This document shows positions 1 to 6,336 of a DNA stretch of 7,431 nt, in pieces. Numbering within the stretch: position 1 is the first letter of the stretch; every line of letters starts with the position of its first letter. The stretch is from JAHBVL01 sp964461025 (GTDB lineage: Bacteria > Chloroflexota > Chloroflexia > Thermomicrobiales > UBA6265), in NCBI GenBank assembly GCA_964461025.1, contig CAYWSE010000119.1:1-7431 (forward strand), given 5' to 3'. The notes below the pieces were generated by a model. It had not been told where the DNA came from. It worked only from the letters and a program-made list of their open reading frames with translations, and ran no database searches. The translations under genes and the position numbers were made by a program.

Positions 1-227
1 CCAAGCAGTCGATCAACGGCATCGGATCGGATGGTCTGCTCTATGGCAATGCCGGGCAGTTGTGGAAGCAGGCAGTGGCGGTTGGCGCGGTGGTCATCTA
101 TGCCGCTGTGGCCAGCTTCGTGATTCTCAAGGTGATCGATCTGCTCGTCGGTTTGCGGGTGCCGGAGGATGAGGAAGTCCTCGGGCTCGATACCTCGCAG
201 CATGGTGAAGTCGCGTACCAGCTTTAG
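1..227 (+). CDS. amt: Ammonium transporter (Amt family), 3' end only
   Basis: This is the C-terminal 74 codons of an Amt/AmtB-type ammonium channel; the reading frame begins at base 3 and the stop is TAG at 225-227. The visible part covers the last transmembrane helix (AVASFVILKVIDLLVGLRV) and the cytoplasmic tail. The tail has the family signature: GLRVPEDEE, then LGLD, then HGEVAY just before the stop. From memory, E. coli AmtB ends in the same way (IIDLTVGLR, GLD, HGERAY). The family conducts ammonium/ammonia across the cytoplasmic membrane as a trimer, and the conserved tail couples the subunits and contacts the PII protein GlnK. The gene that often follows amt, glnK, is absent; a short membrane-peptide gene lies 45 nt downstream instead. 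The 5' part of the gene and its promoter lie outside the window. Confidence 0.95.
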   Translation, partial: KQSINGIGSDGLLYGNAGQLWKQAVAVGAVVIYAAVASFVILKVIDLLVGLRVPEDEEVLGLDTSQHGEVAYQL

Positions 228-260
228 GTCCAGGTCGTTCGGTGAGTCGTTTCGATAGAC

Positions 261-265
261 AGGAG
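261..265 (+). promoter_or_regulatory. Strong Shine-Dalgarno site for the 41-aa peptide
   Basis: AGGAG lies seven bases upstream of the ATG at 273. It is the best-formed ribosome binding site noted in the window and the main reason for calling the short reading frame a real gene. Confidence 0.75.
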
Positions 266-272
266 ATGTTCC

Positions 273-398
273 ATGATCGCACTTTCGTTCTTCCTCTTCG
301 CGCTGCTGTTCGCGACCTGGCTGATGATGCCGGGCGGTGAGCGAAAGGTCTCGCTCGAAGTCGAGGCGCCGATGCTGCCGGAATCGCAGTCGGTCTGA
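273..398 (+). CDS. 41-aa single-span membrane peptide downstream of amt (unrecognised)
   Basis: This short reading frame of 41 codons plus TGA opens 45 nt after the amt stop. It starts with MIALSFFLFALLFATWLMMP, one hydrophobic helix of about 18 residues with almost no preceding charge. A short hydrophilic tail with GGERK and several Glu residues ends at SQSV. The positive GGERK cluster just after the helix would favour an N-out, C-in orientation, but that is inference. Support for a real gene: a strong AGGAG site at ideal spacing, same strand as amt, and an intrinsic terminator 23 nt after the stop that closes the unit. I do not recognise the family. It could be an accessory subunit or regulator of the transporter, in the way that other small single-span peptides sit beside transporters, but nothing in the sequence proves this. 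Confidence 0.65.
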   Translation: MIALSFFLFALLFATWLMMPGGERKVSLEVEAPMLPESQSV

Positions 399-420
399 CG
401 ATCCCGTTCCTTCACGAAAC

Positions 421-450
421 AGGGAGCCTGGCAATCAGGCTCCCTATTTT
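421..450 (+). terminator. Intrinsic terminator of the amt-peptide unit
   Basis: A perfect 10-bp stem (AGGGAGCCTG at 421-430 with CAGGCTCCCT at 436-445) encloses a 5-nt loop, GCAAT, and is followed by ATTTT. It lies 23 nt after the peptide stop. On the other strand the stem is followed only by a weak T-rich stretch (GTTTCGT), so it may also act as a poor terminator for the convergent flavin reductase gene. Confidence 0.9.
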
Positions 451-462
451 CGTTTCGCGAAC

Positions 463-549
463 GACACCGGCAGCGCGCAGGGTTCTACGTTTCGGCCAGA
501 CGCCGGCAGAGCGCCGGATTCTACGTTCCGGCCAGACGCCGGCGTGAGC
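463..549. repeat. 36-bp tandem repeat, about 2.4 copies
   Basis: Copy A is 463-498, copy B is 499-534, and a partial third copy starts at 535 and fades after about 15 bases. A and B differ at 5 of 36 positions. The shared core is TTCTACGTT, then CGGCCAGACGCCGG. Each full unit runs into a small GCCGG/CCGGC inverted repeat. The array lies in non-coding DNA between the amt terminator and the convergent flavin reductase gene. A 36-bp unit keeps reading frame, so a frame through it shows repeated peptide text, but no supported gene covers it. Confidence 0.8.
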
Positions 550-594
550 ACGGGCGCCGCGTCAGAACAGCATTCAATGTGGCTGGGTGTTGCG

Positions 595-656
595 GCGAGG
601 CCTGCCTCGCTCGTGGGTGAGCGTTGCAGCGATATCGTGGCAACGCAGGCGTTGCC
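595..656. repeat. Cluster of perfect short hairpins in the convergent intergenic region
   Basis: GCGAGGC (595-601) and GCCTCGC (604-610) form a perfect 7-bp inverted repeat with a 2-nt centre. GGCAACGC (639-646) and GCGTTGCC (649-656) form a perfect 8-bp one. A further GCGTTGC at 621-627 can also pair with 640-646, so two hairpins compete for the same strand. No T-run follows on either strand, so these are not canonical intrinsic terminators, although they lie just past the flavin reductase stop and may stabilise its mRNA end. They look like parts of a dispersed intergenic repeat. Confidence 0.7.
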
Positions 657-676
657 GCCGCTACAGACCCAGGTGA

Positions 677-1180
677 CTATCCGAAATGGCGAAACCCGGC
701 GTCGCGCATCGTCAACGGATCGCCTGGTCCTCCGGCCACGGCTTCGATGACTTCACCAAGCATCAGGAGAGAATCTCCGGCTTCGGTTTCTGAAACGACC
801 TGACAGACGCAATACCCAAGGCCGCCGGCATACGCCTTTGTGCCGCTTTCCGTCGTCACCATCGCCTCGCCGAGTTGGGCGGCTTTGTCGCCAGCCTTGC
901 TTTGCGGCCGGCCAAGACTCCCGGCCAGATCACGTTGACCGGCCCGGAGCGGCGAAACCGCGAACCGGCCGCTGGCGCGCATCAGGGAGAGCGTCGACGA
1001 CTCGCGCTCGACTGAAACGACGACCATTGGCGGCTCGAACGACACCTGAGTGATCCAGTTCGCCGTGAAAATGCCCGTCTTCTCACCGTCGCTGGCGCTG
1101 ACAGCGAACAGCCCATAGGTGAACGATCGCAGCACCGCCTTCTTTGCGGCTGGATCGAGTGTCACACCTGGCTCATCCAT
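677..1180 (-). CDS. Flavin reductase-like (FMN-binding split-barrel) protein, 167 aa
   Basis: The product belongs to the flavin reductase-like domain family, which binds FMN in a split beta-barrel and typically uses NAD(P)H to reduce flavin, or carries FMN as an electron-transfer domain. Visible family features are RSFTYGLFAVSA (residues 18-29), ANWITQVSFEPPMVVVSVE (40-58), RFAVSPL (72-78), and the C-terminal GDSLLMLGEVIEA (135-147) followed by DPLTMRDAGFRHFG to the stop. The A-W-x-x-Q-x-S-F-x-P-P pattern also recalls the flavin reductase domain appended to diflavin flavoproteins. The frame is open further upstream, but that stretch only shadows the E1 gene. I chose the ATG at 1180 because it overlaps the E1 stop by 8 nt (ATGGATGA), the usual arrangement for translational coupling; no strong ribosome site precedes it. 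GTG at 1165 is a possible alternative start. Length is normal for the family. The substrate and partner are unknown. Confidence 0.85.
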   Translation of the reverse strand: MDEPGVTLDPAAKKAVLRSFTYGLFAVSASDGEKTGIFTANWITQVSFEPPMVVVSVERESSTLSLMRASGRFAVSPLRAGQRDLAGSLGRPQSKAGDKAAQLGEAMVTTESGTKAYAGGLGYCVCQVVSETEAGDSLLMLGEVIEAVAGGPGDPLTMRDAGFRHFG

Positions 1181-3572
1181 CGACCAGATCGAGCGCCAGC
1201 ATCGCCGCATTGGCGATTGTTTCGGCATCGATGCCCATGTGGGTGTACAGGTCATCGCGCGAGCCGGACTGACCAAACTCGTCGACGCCAAGCGGAACAA
1301 CAGGAACGCCAAATACGCCGCCAAGGAAGCTCAGGGCGTGAGAAGCGCCATCCTGAATAGAGACGATCGGCGCTTTCCGTTCGGATGGCGGGATCAGCGA
1401 TTCAAGGTGACCGAGATCGAGCGACGAGGCGGCGCGTCGCAACTGCGCCCGCCTGGCCGTCTGAAGGTCGGTGTAGAGGCGGTCGAGACTGGTGGTGTTG
1501 ATGACATTTGCCGCAACGCCTTCAGCCAGGAGCAATTCAGATGCGCGAATCGCCTCCGGAGCCATGATGCCACCAACGAAAATGTTAACCGTTTCGCCAT
1601 CCTGTCCGGCTCGATCGACGATTCGGTATCCACCCGCCACGACCTGCCGTCGGAGCTCGTCCTCGCCAAGCCGGTGCATTGCCTCAGTCATCAGCGACTG
1701 GTCGATCGGTTTGGTGGAGAGACGGAGATACGTCGATTTGCCGGACTTGCGGTCGCAGCACTGCCGCAGACCCTCCAGTAGTATCCACTCGACTTCATTG
1801 GCAAATGCCGGTTCGTAGGTCACCACTTCCGGCAGCTCGAGACCGATCGAAGGAGTAATGGTGCTCTGGTGAGCGCCCCCTTCCGGACTGAGCGACACAC
1901 CTGCCGGTGTGCCAGCAAAGATCATCCGTGCACCGCCATAGAGACTGTAGATCAGCGCATCGAGACCCCGGCAGACAAACGGGTCATAGACTGTGCCGAT
2001 CGGAATCAGGTGCTGACCGGTCAACTCCCATGAAAGTCCGAACTGACCCAGCGCCATGAACAGGTTCATCTCCGAGATGCCCAGCTCGATGTGATGCCCG
2101 GATGGACTCGGATTCCACTTGAGCATTTTCGGAGCGCCGGCATCGTAGTCGGTCGCCGTTTCCAGTGCGAATACACCCGTTTTGTTGATCCAGGCGGAAA
2201 GATGGGTCGACGTCGCGACATCGGGAGACATGGTCACAACCCGATCCCGCACTTCTTCGAAATCGGCTAATCGGGCGAGCGACCGGCCGAGCGCTTCTTG
2301 CGTCGAGGTCGAGGCGGGATGCCGGGTATCGAGCGTCACTGGGAGTTTTGACGGATCGAGAAGCGTTCCATCAGGCCCTGACTCGTCACGCAATCGCTCA
2401 ATCGATGCCGCAACGACTTCAGCGCCCGCCGAACCGGCAGGCAGAGGAGCCCAGACATCATCTGGATCGACGCCGAGCTCGATCTGCAATGCATCCATTT
2501 GATTCTGCGTCAGCAACTGGGAGTGATTGAGAGGATCGCCAGCCATCGGCAGACCGAACCCCTTGATTGTGTACGCAAAGACGACAGCCGGCGCATCTTC
2601 GACCTCGTCGGCCTGGTTGAGAACATCGATCAAGCGTGGCAGATCATGTCCGCCGAGGTTGGCGACGAGATCGCGCAGCTCGTCATCAGCCACATGCTTC
2701 ACCGACTCCACGAGTGATTTGCGGTACTTCGCATCGGTAACCGCTGTGAGCCGACGGAGAAGCTCGGCGCCATCTGCGACACGAATCAGCGACTGGTACT
2801 CCTCGTTGCTGGCTTCGTCGATGCGGCGTCGCAGCGCGGCTCCATGCGGGCCTTCCATAGCAGCAGAGAGTCTGCTGCCATACTTCGCTTCGAAAACGCG
2901 CCAGCCAGCGCCCGAGAAAAGCGCTTTTAATCGGTCGGCCCGCACGCCCGGAATAACGCGGTCGAGACTCTGGCGATTCAGATCGACGATGAGAATCACA
3001 TTCCCCAGACCGCGAATCGCTTCTTCGGCGACGGTTTCCCAGACATTTCCTTCATCGAGCTCCGCATCACCGATGAGCGCGACAAAACGACTCGAGGAGA
3101 CGTTGCCGAAATGCAGCTCGCCATATTTGCTCGCGAGCGCCGCAAAAACGGGAGCCACCGCACCAAGACCAACCGAACCCGTCGAAAAATCGACTGGGTC
3201 GGGATCCTTTGTGCGGCTGGGATAGGACTGCAGTCCCTTGAACTCCCTGAGTGTCGTCAGATAGGAGCTATCGAGGTTGCCAAGCAGATACTGAGCGGCG
3301 TGGTAGGCAGGAGAGGCATGCGGTTTGATCGATACACGATCGCCCGCTCGCAAGAAATGGAAATAGAGCGCCGTGATGATCGTCATCACCGATGCCGACG
3401 ATGCCTGATGTCCACCGACCTTGGAGCCGTCGGTGTTGGGTCGAATGTTGTTGGCGTGATGAATCATCTGGGCCGAAAGCCAGAGCAGGCGTTTTTCGAC
3501 CTCAACAAGTGCGGCAGTCTCGGCGTCTGTCAGAGCGGGAATATCGCTGACAACTGGGGCTTTGAGGCTCAT
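1173..3572 (-). CDS. Homodimeric (AceE-type) pyruvate dehydrogenase E1 / transketolase-like enzyme, 799 aa
   Basis: This is a thiamine-diphosphate enzyme of the transketolase / 2-oxoacid dehydrogenase E1 superfamily, with both halves fused in one chain. The N-terminal half has GGHQASSASVMT (53-64), KPHASPAYHA (83-92) and the ThDP-Mg motif, from GDAELDEGN (168-176) to the Asn of DLNRQ (N199). TIKGFGLP (335-342) is followed by an active-loop His (H350, in LNHSQ). From memory this aligns with the loop His of E. coli AceE. The second half has ELGISEMN (496-503), whose E501 fits the cofactor-activating Glu, then SPEGGAHQS (562-570), YEPAFANEVEW (586-596) and the end motif GVDEFGQSGSRDDL (762-775). 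These favour AceE over a sugar transketolase, though the protein is about 90 residues shorter than E. coli AceE (887) and 2-oxoacid specificity is not proven. The ATG at 3572 is chosen because GGAAGGAAGA lies 10 nt upstream; the frame stays open to 3698 but that part is low-grade. No E2 or E3 gene is visible. Confidence 0.85.
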   Translation of the reverse strand: MSLKAPVVSDIPALTDAETAALVEVEKRLLWLSAQMIHHANNIRPNTDGSKVGGHQASSASVMTIITALYFHFLRAGDRVSIKPHASPAYHAAQYLLGNLDSSYLTTLREFKGLQSYPSRTKDPDPVDFSTGSVGLGAVAPVFAALASKYGELHFGNVSSSRFVALIGDAELDEGNVWETVAEEAIRGLGNVILIVDLNRQSLDRVIPGVRADRLKALFSGAGWRVFEAKYGSRLSAAMEGPHGAALRRRIDEASNEEYQSLIRVADGAELLRRLTAVTDAKYRKSLVESVKHVADDELRDLVANLGGHDLPRLIDVLNQADEVEDAPAVVFAYTIKGFGLPMAGDPLNHSQLLTQNQMDALQIELGVDPDDVWAPLPAGSAGAEVVAASIERLRDESGPDGTLLDPSKLPVTLDTRHPASTSTQEALGRSLARLADFEEVRDRVVTMSPDVATSTHLSAWINKTGVFALETATDYDAGAPKMLKWNPSPSGHHIELGISEMNLFMALGQFGLSWELTGQHLIPIGTVYDPFVCRGLDALIYSLYGGARMIFAGTPAGVSLSPEGGAHQSTITPSIGLELPEVVTYEPAFANEVEWILLEGLRQCCDRKSGKSTYLRLSTKPIDQSLMTEAMHRLGEDELRRQVVAGGYRIVDRAGQDGETVNIFVGGIMAPEAIRASELLLAEGVAANVINTTSLDRLYTDLQTARRAQLRRAASSLDLGHLESLIPPSERKAPIVSIQDGASHALSFLGGVFGVPVVPLGVDEFGQSGSRDDLYTHMGIDAETIANAAMLALDLVDG

Positions 3573-3582
3573 GTGCGAGCGG

Positions 3583-3592
3583 TCTTCCTTCC
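3583..3592 (-). promoter_or_regulatory. Shine-Dalgarno site that fixes the E1 start
   Basis: On the minus strand GGAAGGAAGA is followed by 10 nt and then the ATG at 3572. It lies inside the upstream open extension of the reading frame, which argues that translation starts at this ATG and not at an earlier one. Confidence 0.65.
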
Positions 3593-3764
3593 GGCGCACT
3601 CGCGCGCCACGGGGAGCAGAGTCGTTGCACCGTAGTATGCCGCAAATGCTTGACATCGGGACCCCATTGTCGCACGCAGGGGGTCTCAGTTCGGGCACGC
3701 ATCGCGCCCGTTTCAGAGATACAACTGCGATGAAGCAGTCTGTACGGACGCGTATCGACCAGAA

Positions 3765-3910
3765 GTCATTCCGACCGGAGCGAAGCGGAGTGGAGGAGTC
3801 TCTCGTTCGGGTTCGCTGGCGATCCGAAGACTACGCTGCCGGGATGCTTCCCACTGTGGCAGGAGATGCTTCGACTGCACTCCGCTGCGCTCGGTCCCGC
3901 TCAGCATGGC
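3765..3910. repeat. Long imperfect inverted repeat (dispersed-repeat or MITE-like)
   Basis: The left arm (3765-3804) begins GTCATTCCGACCGGAGCGAA. The right arm (3863-3910) ends GCTCAGCATGGC. Read in reverse complement, the right arm follows the left: GAGCGAAGCGGAGTG at 3778-3792 pairs with 3878-3892 with one mismatch, and the ends GTCAT/GCCAT and CTC/CTC also align, with small gaps between. The arms of 40 and 48 nt enclose a 58-nt centre, and the centre contains GGATGCTTC (3842-3850), nearly repeated at 3864-3872. Sequence of the form GTCATTCCGA..CGAAGCG recurs in intergenic regions of many bacterial genomes in my memory, so this is probably a member of a dispersed repeat family. No coding capacity and no clear target-site duplication were seen. 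Confidence 0.65.
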
Positions 3911-3959
3911 GGCTTTCTTCCACGCAGCGCTGGCGCCTGCCCTCTGCATGGCGTCTTCT

Positions 3960-3988
3960 GAAAGGAAGGGAGGGCACGAGGCCCGCCC
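3960..3988 (-). terminator. Probable terminator of ftsH
   Basis: On the minus strand GGGCGGGC (3988-3981), loop CTCGT and GCCCTCCC (3975-3968) form an 8-bp stem with one internal mismatch, followed by TTCCTTTC. It begins 20 nt after the ftsH stop. The T-tract is interrupted, so this is a plausible but weak intrinsic terminator; partial read-through into the E1 gene is possible. Confidence 0.4.
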
Positions 3989-4008
3989 GTTCTCTCGCGG
4001 CTTTGGCA

Positions 4009-6132
4009 TCAGGAGGGCTGCAACTCGGTGTCGGCGCCCGCAACGGGTGAAGCTTCGACCGACGTGGCGATGCCGATCGCCTGGTCTGCAAGGCCGTGTG
4101 GATCCTCGAGACCGTTTTGGGGTTCCGGTGGTCGATGCGGGTCGGTCGGACGAGGTCCGAGGACCGCCGTCACCTCCGATGCATCAAGCGTTTCCTTTTC
4201 CAGCAACAGCGACACGAGCGCATCGAGCTTCTCGCGATGCAACTCGATCATCGCGATCGATCGCTCCAGGGCGCTTTCGATGATGTCACGCACGGCGGCA
4301 TCGAGGCGAGTCGCTGTGGCATCGGAAAACGCTTTGTCCTGAACGATCTCACGACCGAGGAAAACGTGTTCCTCGCCAGTACCCAGATACACCGGGCCAA
4401 CTTCGTCGCTCATGCCCCACAGACCGACCATTCGCCGGGCGAGGGCCGTCGCCTGCTTGAGGTCTGATTCGGCGCCGGTCGTCACTTCATCGTACACAAC
4501 CCGTTCCGCCGCACGGCCGCCGAGCAGGGTGTCGAGGCGACCGTCAATGTATCGCTTGGAGACGTTGTAACGGTCCTCCTCAGGCGCCTGAATGGCGACA
4601 CCGAGGGCACGGCCGCGCGGCACGATGCTCACCTTGCGAAGTGGATCGGTGCCGGGAGTGAGGTGCGCCACCAGCGCGTGACCGGCTTCGTGGGTGGCGA
4701 CGACCTCCCGGTCACGTTTGTGCAGGATCGCATTGCGCACCGTCCCAAGCAGCACTTTGTCGAGTGCGTCTTCGAAATCGGCGGTTTCGATCAGCTTCTT
4801 GTTGCGCCGCGCGGCAGTCAATGCCGCTTCGTTCACCAGGTTGGCAAGGTCGGCGCCGGAGAAACCCGTCGTACCGCCGGCCAGACTGACCAGATCGACC
4901 TCTGCCGCCAGCGGAATCCCACGCGTATGAATCTTGAGAATCGCTTCACGACCCTGCTTGTCGGGAAGTCCGATCGTCACCTGCCGATCGAAACGGCCGG
5001 GCCGCAACAACGCGGGGTCGAGAACATCCGGCCGGTTCGTGGCGGCCATGACGATCACTTCCTGATTGGTGTCGAAGCCGTCCATCTCCACAAGGAGCTG
5101 ATTCAGCGTCTGCTCGCGTTCGTCGTTCGAACCACCGAGACCGGCGAATCGCTGGCGACCGACGGCATCCATCTCGTCGATGAAGACGATCGCCGGTGAC
5201 GCGGCTTTGGCCTTCTCGAAAAGATCGCGCACGCGACTGGCGCCAACGCCCACGAACATCTCCACGAATTCAGAGGCGGAGATGCTGAAGAAGGGCACAC
5301 CGGCTTCACCAGCGACCGACTTGGCCATCAAGGTCTTGCCGGTTCCCGGAGGCCCGACGAGCAACACGCCACGCGGCAACCGGGCGCCCAGCTGATGGTA
5401 CTTCGCCGGGTTGCGAAGGAAGTCAACGACTTCGGTCAGCTCGCGCTTCGCCTCTTCCTCACCGGCAACGTCGGCAAATGTGACCTGCGGGCGTTCCGGA
5501 TCGTGCTGACGCGCCTTGCTGCGGCCGAAGCCAAAGACGTTCTGCTGACCGCGAGTCATCTGGCGGCCGAAGAATATGAGCAATCCGAGAAAGAGCAGAA
5601 ATGGCAGGAAGCTGAAGAGCAACCCTGTCCAGATCGAGCTGCTGGCGTTCTCACCTCGAACAACGACGCCATGTTCGGCCAGGAGGTCCATGAGCTCCTG
5701 GTTATTTTGCTGAACGATGGGCGGGATCGTTGCATCGAGCGAGTCAGTGGAAACGACAGCGCCACCTTCCTCCGAGGTGACAATCTTCTCCGTTTCGGTG
5801 TTCCACAGCACGTCGTTTCCGAGTTCGACTTCGATTTCCGTCTCGGTGATGACTGCCTCGGTGACGTTACCTTCCTCGATCTGCGAGACAACAACGGTAT
5901 ATGGCACGCTGGTGAAAGTCGTTTCGTCGCCGGGCAGGAAGTACTGATAGACGTACCATCCCACGAGCGCGACAATCAACGCACCGATAATCCAGCTGGG
6001 AACGCGGGGCCGTGGCTTTTCCTCGCCCTGTTTCTTGTCCCCTTCATTGGTGTTCTGAGGGTCTCGGTTCAACAGTCTGTCGAGAGGATTCTTCGATGGA
6101 GACGGATCCTTGCCGCCTGGATCATTCTGCAT
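4009..6132 (-). CDS. ftsH: ATP-dependent zinc metalloprotease FtsH, 707 aa
   Basis: FtsH is a hexameric membrane-anchored AAA+ protease that extracts and degrades misassembled membrane proteins and some short-lived cytosolic proteins. Domains in order: a charged cytoplasmic N-terminal extension (1-45), membrane helix 1 (about 46-66), an extracytoplasmic domain (about 67-167), membrane helix 2 (about 168-188), and the AAA+ module with Walker A GPPGTGKT (260-267), pore loop FVGVG (293-297), Walker B IVFIDE (315-320) and the second region of homology with arginine fingers in RPGRFDR (R380, R383). The peptidase follows, with zinc motif HEAGH (481-485) and the likely third ligand D557 in ESDLKQAT. 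A Pro-rich hydrophilic tail runs from about 660. All catalytic residues are present. It is longer than E. coli FtsH (644 aa), mainly through the two ends. The ATG at 6132 has only a distant AAGGGA ribosome site (about 14 nt away), so the exact start is less certain than the gene. Confidence 0.97.
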   Translation of the reverse strand: MQNDPGGKDPSPSKNPLDRLLNRDPQNTNEGDKKQGEEKPRPRVPSWIIGALIVALVGWYVYQYFLPGDETTFTSVPYTVVVSQIEEGNVTEAVITETEIEVELGNDVLWNTETEKIVTSEEGGAVVSTDSLDATIPPIVQQNNQELMDLLAEHGVVVRGENASSSIWTGLLFSFLPFLLFLGLLIFFGRQMTRGQQNVFGFGRSKARQHDPERPQVTFADVAGEEEAKRELTEVVDFLRNPAKYHQLGARLPRGVLLVGPPGTGKTLMAKSVAGEAGVPFFSISASEFVEMFVGVGASRVRDLFEKAKAASPAIVFIDEMDAVGRQRFAGLGGSNDEREQTLNQLLVEMDGFDTNQEVIVMAATNRPDVLDPALLRPGRFDRQVTIGLPDKQGREAILKIHTRGIPLAAEVDLVSLAGGTTGFSGADLANLVNEAALTAARRNKKLIETADFEDALDKVLLGTVRNAILHKRDREVVATHEAGHALVAHLTPGTDPLRKVSIVPRGRALGVAIQAPEEDRYNVSKRYIDGRLDTLLGGRAAERVVYDEVTTGAESDLKQATALARRMVGLWGMSDEVGPVYLGTGEEHVFLGREIVQDKAFSDATATRLDAAVRDIIESALERSIAMIELHREKLDALVSLLLEKETLDASEVTAVLGPRPTDPHRPPEPQNGLEDPHGLADQAIGIATSVEASPVAGADTELQPS

Positions 6133-6232
6133 GTGATTTACCAGTTTCCCTTATGGTGCGGTCGAGGCACACGACCAGTGGAAATCGTCACAAATGGAGT
6201 GTCACGAGAGAAGTGGTCTCTGTGTGCGGGGA

Positions 6233-6261
6233 ATCTTATGGTGGTTGAGGCACCACTGCAA
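6233..6261 (-). promoter_or_regulatory. Candidate ftsH promoter with an inverted repeat in its spacer
   Basis: On the minus strand TTGCAG (6261-6256) is followed after 17 nt by TAAGAT (6238-6233). These match the sigma-70 consensus at 3 of 6 and 4 of 6 positions, with ideal spacing. The spacer is almost filled by an inverted repeat, GTGGT (6241-6245) / ACCAC (6252-6256), a position where a bound repressor would block RNA polymerase. The implied leader is about 90 nt. Chance matches of this quality are common. Confidence 0.35.
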
Positions 6262-6336
6262 ACCGCTGGATTGCGATTATGTGAATTTTACGTCACTCGG
6301 CAGCGGATTTCCACGTGTGCAGTGGTAGGATCAGCA

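Larger units (their letters stand above)
3573..4008. other. 436-bp intergenic region between ftsH and the E1 gene
   Basis: No convincing gene lies here. Read from the right, it holds a probable ftsH terminator (3960-3988), a long imperfect inverted repeat (3765-3910) and then the upstream region of the E1 gene. In the latter, GACCCC (3660-3665) and GGGGTC (3680-3685) form a 6-bp inverted repeat with a 14-nt centre, about 90 nt before the E1 start; it could be an operator or chance. I found no convincing -35/-10 pair for the E1 gene; a CATACT box on the minus strand near 3637 lacks a partner. No tRNA or riboswitch pattern was recognised. Confidence 0.6.

Noticed and set aside
463..549. CRISPR array
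   Set aside because: The 36-bp units are directly adjacent with no spacers and no cas genes are present.
337..750. A 137-codon plus-strand reading frame overlapping the peptide gene, terminator and tandem repeat
   Set aside because: It runs through a perfect intrinsic terminator and the 36-bp repeat, is Arg/Ser-rich, has no ribosome site and enters the end of the flavin reductase gene antisense.
1181..1324. The upstream extension of the flavin reductase frame
   Set aside because: It lies wholly inside the E1 coding region in another frame; family similarity begins only after 1180.
2527..3225. A 232-codon plus-strand frame antisense to the E1 gene
   Set aside because: It is Ser/Arg-rich, with no ribosome site or family features, and lies wholly within a well-supported gene.
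3573..3702. N-terminal extension of the E1 frame and a 66-codon minus-strand frame here
   Set aside because: Their composition is Arg/Cys-rich and unlike the family, and a clear ribosome site supports the ATG at 3572.
3562..4091. Several overlapping frames on both strands across the ftsH-E1 intergenic region (86 to 162 codons)
   Set aside because: They cross the inverted repeat, are Arg/Ser/Ala-rich, resemble no family and overlap the flanking genes. Open frames are expected in G+C-rich DNA.
6312..6317. CACGTG palindrome as an operator
   Set aside because: A six-base palindrome alone is expected by chance and no second copy or context supports it.
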